Assembly: GCA_030760725.1 (NCBI GenBank)
Contig: JASWHV010000013.1
Location: 36,924,699-36,988,698, forward strand
From: Neostapfia colusana
Taxonomy: Eukaryota; Streptophyta; Magnoliopsida; Poales; Poaceae
Direction of reading: 5' to 3'
DNA length: 64,000 bases
The notes under the pieces were generated by a model. It was given only the letters and a program-made list of their open reading frames with translations. It made no database searches and was not told where the DNA came from. Positions 31,701-42,518 of this stretch are shown one piece after another. Position 1 is the stretch's first letter; the number at the start of each line of letters is the position of its first letter. The translations under genes were made by a program, and so were the position numbers.

Positions 31701-33292
31701 ATTATCATCCGGGCAAGGCAAACGTTGTGGCAGACGCGCTAAGCCGCAAGTCACACGTCAATAATCTGACCATCACACCGTTGGAAGAGAGCGAACCACC
31801 ACTACATGTGATTCCACATGGAGCTCTCTACAATCTAGCTTTGATCCCCACCATCCGTGAAGAGATAGCGGCAGCCCAGAAGAATGACAAGGGCATATCA
31901 CATTTGCGGAGACGTGTAGACAGTGGGGAGTTGAAATGTTTCCGGAAGGACGGAGACGGCGTCCTATGGTTCAAGGACCGGATCGTCGTACCCCGAAACC
32001 CGGAGTTACGGAAGAAAATCTTTGATGAGGCTCACTTATCAAAGTTTTCTATTCACCCCGGCAGCAACAAGATGTATCAAGAACTCAGAAGCAAGTTTTG
32101 GTGGACACGGATGAAGCGAGAGACTGCAAAATACGTGTCCGAGTGTGATACATGTCGACGGGTGAAGGCAGACCACATGCGGAAACCGGGACTGCTGCAA
32201 CCACTGGGCATTCCTGCCTGGAAGTGGGAGGACGTGAGCATGGATTTCGTCGTCGGTTTACCCACCACCTTACAGAAACATGATTCTGTGTGGGTGATCG
32301 TCGATCGGCTCACCAAAGTTGCCCATTTCATCCCGGTCAACACCAACTACAACGCCAAGAAGTACGCTGAACTGTACATCTCACGGATCCTATGCTTATA
32401 CGGCGTACCCCGTACTATCGTATCGGACCGGGGCACTTTATTTGTGTCCCGTTTTTGGGAGCAGCTCCACGCTGCCTTGGGGACGAAGCTGATCCGTAGT
32501 TCAGCCTACCACCCGCAGACGGATGGGCAAACGGAGCGGGTAAATCAAATCTTAGAAGACATGCTACGAGCTTGCGCTATCGACCACGGCAAGAACTGGG
32601 ATGATCACTTGCCGTTAGCCGAGTTCTCGTACAACAATGGGTACCAAGCCAGCATCAAGATGGCGCCCTACGAGGCGCTATACGGGAGAAAATGCCGCAC
32701 ACCATTGAATTGGTGTGAGTCTGGCGAGAGGGTTACCTTCGGGATTGATCTTGTCAACAACGCGGAAGAAAAGGTTCGATTAATTCAAGCGAACCTAAAA
32801 GCCGCTCAATCCCGACAGAAACAGTATGCGGACCGGAGAAGGCGTCCGTTACAATTCGAAGCTGGAGACCACGTATATCTACGAGTGTCTCCAATGAAGG
32901 GCGTAAACAGATTTGGGGTGAGAGGAAAGTTAGCACCCCGATTCATCGGTCCATTCCAGATTACCGAAAGATGTGGATCGGTGGCATACCGGCTAAGATT
33001 ACCAGAAGCACTTTCCGGTGTGCACGACGTCTTTCACATTTCCCAGCTGAGGAAGTGTCTCAAGCTATCAACTACCGTTCAGCTGGAAGACATTGAAGAA
33101 CTGCAACCGGATCTCACCTATCGGGAGGAACCGGTGCAGATTATTGATGAAAAGGCCCGAACCACACGCAACCGTACGTTGTGGTTCTACAAGGTTCTGT
33201 GGAGTAATCACTCCATGGATGAAGCGACATGGGAGAGCGAAGAATTCCTTCGCACTAACTACCCCGACTTTCTCACGTCGCATATCCGGTAA
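28736..33292 (+). CDS. gag-pol: Gag-Pol polyprotein, intact (1518 aa), element C
   Basis: Start chosen at ATG 28736 (MTRTRANP), one base after TTTCAG and matching the MVRTRTTH start in B; the frame is open 10 codons further upstream but without ATG. A Q/P-rich N-terminus is followed by the Gag domain (about 85-260) and zinc knuckle C357, C360, H365, C370. Retropepsin has D435-S-G. Reverse transcriptase has D684 and the FIDD pair D748/D749. RNase H has D895 and TDHKSLKYIF. The integrase HHCC module is near 1098-1145, with D1170, D1231 and E1267 (35 residues between the last two), then the GPF motif (about 1395-1420) and a C-terminal chromodomain (about 1463-1513, WSNHSMDEATWE). Gag and Pol share one frame without a frameshift or stop, as is usual for chromoviruses. 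It acts in cytoplasmic virus-like particles (reverse transcription), then in the nucleus (integration). All catalytic residues are present. Confidence 0.97.
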   Translation: MTRTRANPDVGGTSQGGETSQPPPEDSSGQQQQQQQQTPPPPLPTVTLADIVAAMAGSHQQHTELLQTLIANTSRPERRQDREERQQSSYSDFLATHPPVFSRADEPLDEDNWLRAIEMKFGLLQISEQRKTQFAVQQLQGSASAWWANFCASQPTDRVMTWAEFRTAFRAYHIPPGLMKRKTQEFLHLQQGSRNALEYSRAFNDLALYASYHADTDEKRRDHFYQGLNPLLKDKLAMFNRGSLNDIIDAAIVQEDSGKELAAAERKRSAPQSSGEGGGPSQKFRMVNRPPSGPRWQPPQRSMPFRGRPYSSPAFRPALPAPPQQQQQQRAMPRAFAPPQRMPGFRPPSTPPAAATCYKCGRPGHFASSCPERQGGGVVPQFPGRNQPRNPTNARRANPRPGTVHQLAIEDVPEGEPILAGMFQLHQHPAIVLFDSGATHNFISQAFIAKHSLPILPTDSPYLICSPGGKISASVMVSKAPLCLAGRVYPTSLIILEGQKVDVILGMSWLNRHGAVLDTVLRVVHLNSGVHGSHSLFLDSPEIKLPSVYQATTIRLEDIPVVREFPDVFPDDLPGMPPDREVEFKIELAPGTMPISRRPYKMAPKELAELKTQLTDLLEKGFIRPSSSPWGCSALFVKKKDETLRLCVDYRPLNAVTIKNKYPLPRIDMLFDQLVEAKVFSKMDLRSGYHQIKIRAEDIPKTAFSTRYGLYEYLVMSFGLTNAPAHFMYLMNSVFMPELDKFVVVFIDDILVYSKSEEDHKKHLRIVLQRLRDHKLYAKFSKCEFWISQVPFLGHIISAEGIAVDPSKITQVLNWKSPRTVHEVRSFLGLAGYYRRFIPNFSKIAKPMTKLLKKATKYVWSPACEAAFKALVKHLTSAPVLAQPDTTKPFDVYCDASGIGLGCVLMQDRRVVAYGSRQLRNHEQNYPTHDLELAAVVLALKMWRHYLLGNLVHLYTDHKSLKYIFTQKELNMRQRRWLELIKDYEIEIHYHPGKANVVADALSRKSHVNNLTITPLEESEPPLHVIPHGALYNLALIPTIREEIAAAQKNDKGISHLRRRVDSGELKCFRKDGDGVLWFKDRIVVPRNPELRKKIFDEAHLSKFSIHPGSNKMYQELRSKFWWTRMKRETAKYVSECDTCRRVKADHMRKPGLLQPLGIPAWKWEDVSMDFVVGLPTTLQKHDSVWVIVDRLTKVAHFIPVNTNYNAKKYAELYISRILCLYGVPRTIVSDRGTLFVSRFWEQLHAALGTKLIRSSAYHPQTDGQTERVNQILEDMLRACAIDHGKNWDDHLPLAEFSYNNGYQASIKMAPYEALYGRKCRTPLNWCESGERVTFGIDLVNNAEEKVRLIQANLKAAQSRQKQYADRRRRPLQFEAGDHVYLRVSPMKGVNRFGVRGKLAPRFIGPFQITERCGSVAYRLRLPEALSGVHDVFHISQLRKCLKLSTTVQLEDIEELQPDLTYREEPVQIIDEKARTTRNRTLWFYKVLWSNHSMDEATWESEEFLRTNYPDFLTSHIR

Positions 33293-33327
33293 TTTTTCCA
33301 CCGTCCTCTCTCTCATTTTCACCTTAT

Positions 33328-33362
33328 AATCTCGGGACGAGATTCTTTTAAGGGGGGAGGAA
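33328..33362 (+). other. Element C inverted repeat and polypurine tract
   Basis: AATCTCG GGA CGAGATT (33328-33344) is directly followed by CTTTTAAGGGGGGAGGAA, the plus-strand primer, ending at the 3' LTR. Only 35 bp separate the pol stop from the stem, so there is no env-like gene. Confidence 0.9.
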
Positions 33363-36300
33363 TGTAAGGGCCTCAGTTTTTGACACCCATTTGCAGTGTT
33401 CATCCCCACACCACACACCTCATTTGAGGAAAAATGATGAACACAAATAAAGAGCAAGTAACAATTATCAACATGCTCATTAGGGAACAAACTCACACAT
33501 TGCAAAAGTGGTACTTCCCACATGTGATATAGATGGGCTGGACATATGAAAACTCCTACACTTTGCCAAGGATGTCCATGCCAAGTTTCACCCAAATTCA
33601 AAACATTTTTGAGGTCATCTTGGGTGTAGATAGGAAAGGGGCAGTTTGAAAACATATTCAAATTCAAACTGTTTTCACCCACTGAATTTAAAAGTGGAAG
33701 GCATATTCTTGCTCAGCACATTTTTGTGAGCTCACACACCAATTTTCACTCCATTTGGAGTTGATCTTGACATGAGCTAAGGGGGAGAAATTCAAACTTT
33801 ATTTGAATTTCAAACTGCACTTGTGCTGAAATTCATTCAAACCAAACCTCATTTGAACTTTGATCAATTCAAATGGCTCTTGGGTGAATAATTTGAGTTG
33901 CCAAGGGTAGAATAGGGTTCACTGTTTACCACAGCTGTTAGGAATAAATTTCAGAGGTTAAAAGAGGAGTGGGACCCACATGTCAGCCTCAGCCTCAAAG
34001 CAAACCGACTGAACCACAGTTCAGTCGGTTCCCGGCTGTTGTGCGCGCGCGCCACCGAAGGGGCCGGCCGGCGCCAGCTCCTGCTGCGTGCCCCAAGCCG
34101 GAGACCAGACCGCCGAGCTATTTATTCCCTCCCCGGCGTGCCTCAGTCACCATTTCCCCGAGCTACCGACGTGCGCGACTGCTTTTCCCACTGCCATCGC
34201 CGCCGCTCGAGTTCCTGCTTGATCAAGCCGATCGCAGCTCCCTCTTTCCATTCCAAGGTCCCAGCAAGGTACTAGCAACCATCCTCCATCCTTCCCATTG
34301 ATAGAAATCGATTGAAACCGAGTGATATCGGCTGTGCCGAAAGATCAAACTCGGAACTGGAAACCGCCGCACCTCGGGCTCTCGTGGACAGCCCAACCTG
34401 GGCGTTGTCACGCCCGAGCCAAGGCACCCTTGGACGCGCAAGTGATCGGTGCTGCTCATCCCCGAGCCACAGCTCGAGTGGTTGCTCACCGGCGGCGAAT
34501 TTCCACTTTTCCCCTTTCTGTGTGCAGAACGACCCTCGGGTACGATTCTGTTTAATTCGTGCTCTAGAAAGGATTAGAGGGCCTCAGGCCACTCCCACAC
34601 GAACTAGACACGGTGACGCACAAGTTGCCTTCACAACTCTGGGCCGGAGAACTTCTGTGCCCGGCGTAATTCAAGGTCTACTAATGGCGGAACGCACGGG
34701 GGGTATCGGGCGCACGGTGAGGACCTATTTCGGGCCTTCCCCGAGCTGCCCCGAGTTCATGTCGACCTTCTCTGAGGTCCACTGATACTCCCCGACCGGT
34801 TTCCCAAGTAGCTGAGGCACTAGGAGCATCAGCCGACATGGCCGAAGTCGTTCCGATATGGCGGCTCGTCGCCGACCATGCTCCGGCCGTTGTCATGAGC
34901 AGCTGACCCTCGGATCATGTTCCCCAAGTAAAAGTAGGCAGGGGCGGCCAGAATCAAGAAGTTTGAAGCTGTACAGCAGCCGGCGGCGAGCTCTCCGGCG
35001 AGGTCCCTCGGCGGCGGAGCGCGGGTGTCGCGAGGTTGAAGAAGGGGGTGGACCCCAGCTGTCAGCGGCCGATATTTTGAATCGGGATCCGGCTGCGGCC
35101 GGGATCGGGTGTGCTGGCGCGCAAAAGCCTTGTGGGCCGCGGTGTGCTGTCGCTTCGGCGTGCGACGCGTGTCCCCTGGGCCCACGCGCGAGTTTAAACT
35201 TTTCCCCGATTTTCAGATTTCCTTCAAACTTCAAATCCTTATAACTTTGGCTAGAAAGCTCCAAATCGAGTGAACCAAATTTTGCTGGATTCAGCTCTCT
35301 GAGTACTTTCCAGAAAATCAAGTTTCACTTCATGAAATTCCTTAATTCTCCAGAATTAATTCCTTAAAGTTTAAACTGTTAGGAATTTTAACTGGAGAAT
35401 CCTTTGGAGGAAAATCCTGAAATTTTGCTGAGATGTTCACCAAAATATCCTTGAACTACCATAAAAATTTCAGATCCATTTGAGCTCATTTAGTCCACCT
35501 AATGGTGTGATTAGTAAAACTGTTCCAGAGAAAATAGAAAATGTTCAGAAACATTTTCAGAATTTTCTCTGAAATTGTTTAGCTCATATCTTTAGTTAGA
35601 GACTTCCAAATTAAGTGAGACCAATTCCATTAGAACCCTCTGAAAATCTAGTTTTCAGAAAGTCATAGTTTGTTTCATGAAAATACCTAGAACACCCTAA
35701 AAGCCTTTAATTAAGGTCAAGGACATAATTATTTGTGGAGGGCTCAAATGAGCTTTGCTGCAACTAAAACTTGACCAAGTCTCTGTTTAGGTTGTAACCA
35801 AGCCACAGTAAAAGTTTCACAGTCATTAGGTCTATCTAGTAAAGGTTATAGACTTCACAACTTCAAAGTTAATACAAAAGCATTTAATTAATACATACAT
35901 TGTTCTTATCATGTAGTCGCTAAGGTCGAGGAGGAACCCGAAGTCCTAGACTTCGTTACTCCGGAGGAACAGCTAGCCTACGACCAAGAGCAGCAAGGCA
36001 AGCCCCGGTTTGCATTAACCATTTTATAAATTTTTATTGTTTTGAGCACATACTTGTTTTCTTTATGTTGTGCATCAGAGTCTTGTTTGGAAACCCCACT
36101 GCATAGCCAAGAAAACCATGGGTTGGGGTTTAGGATTGCAAACCCCGTTAGCCACTGCATTGCTAGGATAGAGTAGGATTCGGTACAAGTCGAGTAGTTG
36201 GAACTACTCGCGAGAATAGGCTAGAGGCACATTGCTCGGGTAGAGATAGCACATGATACACATGGCAAGAAAATGAGACCGAGCGGAGAGTAAGGGCAGC

Positions 36301-37408
36301 AGGACTTTGGGGCCTGTGTGCTGTAGCTCCGCTTGTGTCGATTGAGGACCGAGCCGTGTGCGGGCCTGTTGAACAAGCTAGAACAGTACCGAAGACCTAC
36401 CGGCTATATGGGAACCGGGAAACTGATGTAACTCGGGTAGCTGGGTATTGAGGCATTGCCCGTCGTTCAGAGGGTAGGTTGAGAGCTCGAGGTGTAAATC
36501 AGCTGGCGGCACAGAGATGCGCGTGCAGGGACCTCTTGCTCGGGACGATGGGACCGGTTCAATATTTGGCTAACGGGTGAAAGGTAGTCGCGTACGGCGT
36601 CCGTGATGGTTGTTGTAGGCAACATCGAGTACGGGCGTACGTGACGGGTTGTTCGGGTAACCCTGCAGGTGTAAATCGATTATAATCGCCGTCCCTCGCG
36701 GTCAGTGAGTACCACTTGTTCACTGTACCGTGACGTAGAAAGAACAGGCTAGTTACATGTTAAAATGTTGCTGATTGAAAGTTGGATATTGATTGTTAAT
36801 GATATGTTGTAGCTTAGTGCTAACTAAAGTTCTTTTCAACTTTGGGCAAAGTACATGAGAGAAATGCGTTTCTTGTTTGATTGCGGCTCTCTCATGTGCC
36901 TTAGCGTAAAGTTCTCCACAACCTGCTGCTAAAACTTGAAAGTAAGGTTCTACTAATTAGGCGAGTCCTTGCAAATGATTTTTACCTCATGCAACCCATC
37001 ACCCTCATGTAGAAGTTTCATGTTTAGGTGAGACGGGTCAGACTTGCTGAGCCTTCGTGCTCACTGCTTGTGTTTGAAGCTTTTGCAGGGTTCTATGAGG
37101 GAGGGACTCCCGAAGAGGAGACGGAACCCCAGGAGGGGAACCCCGTCGAGTGGGAGTCGTGCACGCCGCAGAGTTAGTGTGCGAGTGTGCTAGCAAGGAC
37201 ACGTTCGAGGGCTGAACGTGCACTTGATGCTTAGTCTACGCCCGCGAGTGTGGACTAAACTTATTTTGATGTAAACATGTTAATAAACTTGTTTATGTAA
37301 TAAAGCTTCCGCTTCCGCTTTGTACCTTTGACGTGTGTTATACGGTGTTGTGCAACGCAGCACCCCTCAGCGTGATCCTGGCTCGACAGGACCAGTGGGG
37401 TCGTGTCA
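33363..37408 (+). repeat. Element C 3' LTR (4046 bp)
   Basis: Same length as the 5' LTR and identical at every position I compared except one near 35419. Corresponding parts: palindrome 34003-34030, TATA-like 34119-34126, acidic exons 35917-35997 and 37089-37177, hairpin 36191-36210. Confidence 0.97.
35917..37177 (+). other. Putative two-exon acidic ORF in element C 3' LTR (exons 35917-35997 and 37089-37177)
   Basis: Exact second copy of the 24527-25787 arrangement: AG-bounded 81-nt exon, GC donor, 1091-nt intron ending TTTTGCAG, and an 89-nt terminal exon with TAG. Confidence 0.48.
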
Positions 37409-37413
37409 AAAAA

Positions 37414-38015
37414 CCTAACCGGATTACACTAGCATATACGTATCCTTAGGTGGCACTAAAACGGTCACTCACAAATGTGTTCTACTCGTACTATGGTTTT
37501 CGTGGTTAGTACCTTCATAAAATACACTCAATCATCAGGTTTGGCTGCACACCGAACCCGGTCCCAATACAGTTCATACACCCGTCCGTCATCACTCGCA
37601 CGGGTGTTCTCAAGCCAAACACGCCTTGAGCTATGTGTTCACGTTACTGACCACGTGACGGGGTCTCCCATACTTTCCCATAGCATGCCAGGGAAGGGCG
37701 TCGCTCGAATACCCCAAACGACATGAAGAGTCGTAGACTATACTAAAGCTCGCCGGGTTACCTGCCACACGTGAGGCTCCACCCTTCAGCTTGTGCGCAC
37801 TGGTGGACAGTGCTTATGTGCACTCCCAAGACATAGAACGTCCCGAGATGCACGATTTTCTGACATAGCAAATAGGTTAGATTGCCACCTACATAATATG
37901 CTAATATAGTAGTCCTTATGTGGGCCTAATACCGTTATCTCAGCGTATCCTAAGTTTTTATTGTAATATGATGCTCAATCCATGCGCTATTCCCAACGCA
38001 GCTCTGATACCACGC
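37414..38015 (-). other. Element D primer-binding site and proximal leader
   Basis: On the minus strand TGGTATCAGAGC (38001-38012) follows the D 5' LTR by three bases and the leader runs leftwards to the C insertion, resuming at 21967. It resembles the C leader (GTGCGCAC..AGCTGAAGGGTGGAG block near 37785 against 26225). No gene is seen. Confidence 0.85.
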
Positions 38016-38949
38016 TGTCGGGGAACGAACGCCCGGCCCCGGCAGGACCTCGTCGGGTGGTGCCGTGATATGCGGCATCCAACAGCACACGGTTCGAGGA
38101 AACACATCACATTATATAAATCATTTACGGAAGCGTACAAGAGTATTTTACACATACTTATATCAAAATAAGCTACAGCGGAATACTACAACTCTCACAA
38201 CTCACTTCTAGCTTAGCATCAAAGAAACAGTCCAGCCCGCAGACGTTTCTTACTAGCAACACAAAGAATAAACTGCAGCGGCGAGGATGCTCTTGAGTAA
38301 CCACTCGGAGGCTTCCGAGTCTCATCGGCATCCCTTCTCATAAGCATGAAGTCAATACCTGCAAAACAACTCGGATAGCATCCGTGAGCATAACGCTCAG
38401 CAAGACTTAACCGTCACCCTAGTCATGAAACTCTACATGAGGTTATGAACATAAATTAGGATGGCATAATGCATAATAAACTCGCCTAAAAGTGAATCCT
38501 TACTTTCAAGTGTTATTAGCAGCAATTTAAGAATGACCTTGGGCATGCCACATCGGGAGTCCACGATCAAACAAGAAACACTTTCCCCCGATGTAATCTG
38601 CTCACGGTGTAAATGAATCGAGTTTGCTCTACCTATACATCAAGATCCATCACAAAGCTAGTATGAAACTTCAAAACATAATGATTAGTTCCTTTCTCAT
38701 GCAAGTTCTTACTACGTCACGACTGTGAGAACAAGTATGCTCGGTCCTTTCCGCGAGCGATGGTGATTCGAATTAATAACACCCGGACTACACGACAAGT
38801 ACGCCCGTACTCGATGTTGCCTACAGCAACCATCACTGGCATCGTATGTGGCAGCCTTTCCCCCGTTTCACCCACGTTGAATCGATCAAATCGCCCCGTA
38901 CAGTAGCCACTCTCATGGTGCACCTACCGACATGAGATGTCATGAGAAT
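38016..38949 (-). repeat. Element D 5' LTR, U5-side part
   Basis: Minus-strand LTR ending CCCCGACA at 38016. Solo LTR F interrupts it and it continues at 57011. The region corresponding to the second acidic exon (after GTTTTGCAG, near 38355) no longer reads as the acidic tail seen in B and C, fitting an older insertion. Confidence 0.85.
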
Positions 38950-38954
38950 GTTAC
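38950..38954. repeat. Target-site duplication GTTAC of solo LTR F (partner 57006-57010)
   Basis: GTTAC abuts TGAGGGGGCC on the left and follows CTTCTACA on the right, and the D LTR is continuous across the pair. Confidence 0.9.
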
Positions 38955-41900
38955 TGAGGGGGCCCGACCTTGATCACGGGGCCGTGCCACCTCGCCCGAG
39001 AATCGCATTGGGTGGTGCCGTGTTATGCGGCACCCAACAGCCCACAAATAAGGAACAATGTATTACATAAATCAAAGCGGAAGCTTACAACTGTTCTTTG
39101 TAAATACTTTACGTAAAGTAGCTACAGCAGAAGTCAGTAACATCTCACGTTGAATATCTAAGAAGCACCGAGAAGAGGTCCAGCCCGCGGACTCCTCTCG
39201 CTAGCCACACGAAGACATGGCAGCGGCTAGGTTCTCCAAGTGTGGCATGACTCGGAAGTTCCCGAGTCTCACTGGACAACCTTCTTTATAGCGTCGAGGT
39301 TTACCTGCAAAACCACTTATATAGAAAGAGTGAGCACAAAGGATCAGCAAGACTGACCCATCTCTCCTAAGGCATGCAACTCTACATGAGGGTAACTTAA
39401 GACCTAATCCTGTAATTTGCGGAAAGACTCGCCTACGAGTTCCTCCTTAACTTTCAGATTTTAGCCATAATAGTAGTGACCTTGCGCCCAGCAACATTGG
39501 ACCTCCACAATCAAACAAGAAACGCTTCATTCCAATGTTACTTGTCCCAAGGTGGAAAATAACTTTAGTTTGCTCTATCTCTACTTCAAACTTGGTTTTC
39601 ATGCAATTTACAATTATCATAACAGCATTTAAAACTTTGCAAACTATTTCCACACAACTTGATTACTACGTCACAACACAGGGAGCAAGCGGTAATCAAT
39701 AACCGCGATGGACAGTGATTCGAGTCAAACACTACCCGGATAACTCGACACATACGCCCGCCTCTTAAGACCCAACTCTGGTGTCCTTCATTACGTCGTA
39801 TGTGGCCACCTTTCGCAGGACACTAGACTGTAGAACCGGTCACGCCGTCTCGGGCTCATAGGTCTAATGAGACGATGTGGTATGCCTCTACAACCCAGTG
39901 AACCTGGTACATCGGTTTCCTGATTCCCATATGTCAGTAAGCATCCGGTACACAACTCAATACCTGCTCCTGGGTGCCGCACACGCATCGGTCCTTAACC
40001 GACACAGGCAGAGCTACTCGACCAAGACCTCGTCTTGTCGCTGCCTAACCATCCTGCCCGGTCTCATCTTTGGAAATGTAAACTTTAGTTTGCCCTTTTT
40101 TCCATCTACACCCAGGTAGTCCCGTCTATAGCTCGCGAGTAGAATCCAACTACTCGACTTCTACCGGATGTCCTACGCTATATAGCATGGCCTTATCCTA
40201 CAGCGATGACCCAATTCTACCCTTGACCTCAGGGTTCATGTTTTGTTATGCAAGTGGAGTATAAAACATCCTTGACCGAATGCACATACAAACTTTGACC
40301 AATAATAGTGAACAAAGGAAAAACTTTAAAAACAACTTAAGTGCAAACCGGGGCTTGCCATGGTTTTGCAGGTGACTAAAGTCAGTTGAGAGAAAGTCAG
40401 TTTCTGATGTCTTGAAGTTCACTCCTGCCCTTCTTGTTCCTTGATCCAAGTTCACCTCCTCCTTCTTCACTTTCCACGTTTAATCACTACACGTTATGAA
40501 TATGCATACATGTTTAATTGTAAAGTTCTTGCTAACAAGTGCTAAAGACATATTTTAAAACTGGAACCCTGTTTAAGAATTTAAAATGAAACTGGTGCTA
40601 GTGGTTTGGGCTTGTGTTTAAATACTAGGATCAAGTGATGAGTGGGGTTTCATCACTTGGGTGGGGATCAACTAATGAGTTGAACAGGACATAACAATCC
40701 ATGGCTCCAATAGAGCTGGAAATTTTCTTGTGAGTTCCTTGTCACAAGAAAGTCCTCTGGACCAAAATTCAGAATATTTCACTAAGTAGATCACCCAGAA
40801 CAATTCCCTAAGCATTTAGGCAAAAAGGACTTAATTCTGAATAAATTTGCACTTTCATGCCAATTCGAGTGAACTACAATTCCATACATAGCTCAAGGTT
40901 CATGAATGATTATTCCTATGATTTTTGGAGCTAAGGAATGCCAAGAACTGAATTTCCAAGTTTTGGAAACTTCCTGAAAATGTTTCTGTACTTATTTGAA
41001 TGCAGAAACTTGGAATTAGAATTACCCTAATTAAATCAACTCCACATGAGCTGAAACTTTTACAGGAGCCTCCTACAATCCTTAGGAAGATCCTGGCAAA
41101 ATTTGGGGAATTTTGGATGAACCAAACTCCCTCTAAAATTCTTTTTCTGAAAAGCTTTAAAGAATTCTCCAGAACGTTCTATCGGTTTTCATGCAAATTG
41201 GGTTGCATATTTTGATAGAGCTTTTAATCCTGAATCCAACCCAATTTGAATCACTAGATTTGGAGCTTCCTAGCAAAAGTTATGAGGTTCTAAAGTTTGA
41301 ACTAAATCTGGAATTCAAATTAATTCGGAAAATATTCAAACTCTGACGGTGGGTCCCTCCTACACGTGTCAGCCGCTGGGATCATGCCACACGGGGCCAC
41401 AGGACCCTTCCCGCGCTGTCACAATGGATCCCAGGGCCACAGAGGATCCGCACCTTTAACTTCAGCCGCTGACGAGTGGGGCCGAAGGGGTCTTCTTCTT
41501 CCTCCCGCTCCCGTGCCTCCCCTTCGCCGGCGCTCCTCTGGAGCTCGCCGGACCCAGCTTTCCGGCCGCCTCTCGACCGGAGACTCGCCGCCTGTGAGTT
41601 TGGGAGGTCGGGAAACATGTCTACGGGGTTGGCTCGGGCTGCCGGTGGCCGGACTACCATCGGCGACGAGCCGCGGCCCTCGGTGACGATCGGCACCATC
41701 GCCCGGCCCCCGTAGCCCGCTAACAGCTTAACCGAACCGCCCAAAAGCACCAGCACAGGATGGGCTAGCTCGGCATGGCCTCAACGTGGCTCAGAAACAG
41801 CGGCAAGTGGGGGTTCACCGTGCGCCCGAGGGTCCCAGCCATGATCGCCGCTCGGAACTTCAAAATGGTCTGCTAATATGGGGTTTCAAGCCAGGATTGG

Positions 41901-42258
41901 GGAGGGGATCGGGTCGTCCTCGAGTCTAGGTCCTTTGAGCACAGTTTAGTGACCTAAAGACGAGAAGGGAGTGCAAATTTGGAGAATTCATACCGGAACG
42001 TCGTTCTGTGGCCGCCGACGAAGTTTCTCCGAATTCTCTCTCGGTGGTTCACGGCTTGCCTTGTGATTTGGGTGGAAACAGCAGGGCTCGCTGGCGCGTC
42101 CGGGGATGTCATTGCTTGGACGTGAAAGGCGCTAGACTCCGCTGTCCATGGGAGCCCGGCTGAGTTCAGTTCTCGGGCCAGTATATGCACGCACGGTTCT
42201 TGGTCGGGGCAGCCGAAACCCTCTCGGGTTCGTGCCGAGAACGCAGAAGGATGTCCCC
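38955..42258 (-). repeat. Solo LTR F, left part
   Basis: Minus-strand LTR from its 3' end to the B insertion. The acidic-exon position (about 40357-40489) is still open next to CATG|GCAAGC, but its sequence (KKEEVNLDQG) is diverged and the second exon position (near 39310) reads basic, not acidic. No other gene is seen. Confidence 0.85.
42254..42258. repeat. Target-site duplication TCCCC of element B (partner 56198-56202)
   Basis: TCCCC lies directly outside both LTR ends of B; F is continuous across it. Confidence 0.97.
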
Positions 42259-42518
42259 TGTGGCGGACCGGAATCCGCTCATCCAGGATCGCAGAGGGTG
42301 GTGCCGCGCGATGCGACACCCGACAGCACAGGTCATAAGAACACATTATATTACATGGGAAAAACAAACTGAATGTACAAAATAGTACACTTCTCAGTTA
42401 CAAACTAGGGTCTTTTATTACACAGCGGAAGTTTCTTTTTTTACAACTCACGCCCGCCTATCTAGCAAAAGTCGGTTGCCCAGCCCTAGGGCAACCCACA
42501 CTAGCTGCACGTCTCAGC

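Larger units (their letters stand above)
21973..37408 (+). mobile_element. Element C: intact, very young Tekay-like Ty3/gypsy retrotransposon with extra ORF0
   Basis: A 15,436-bp element: two 4046-bp LTRs, PBS at 26022, a 1.5-kb leader, ORF0 (27519-28463), Gag-Pol (28736-33292) without any break, a polypurine tract, and TSD AAAAA. Comparing the LTRs by eye I found one difference (GCAATT near 24029 against GAAATT near 35419). It is nested in the leader of D in the opposite orientation. By completeness and LTR identity it is the most recent insertion here and could be mobile. Confidence 0.97.

Noticed and set aside
33293..33362. An envelope-like gene after pol
   Set aside because: The pol stop is followed within about 35 bp by the PPT stem in C, and similarly close in B and E; no ORF space exists.
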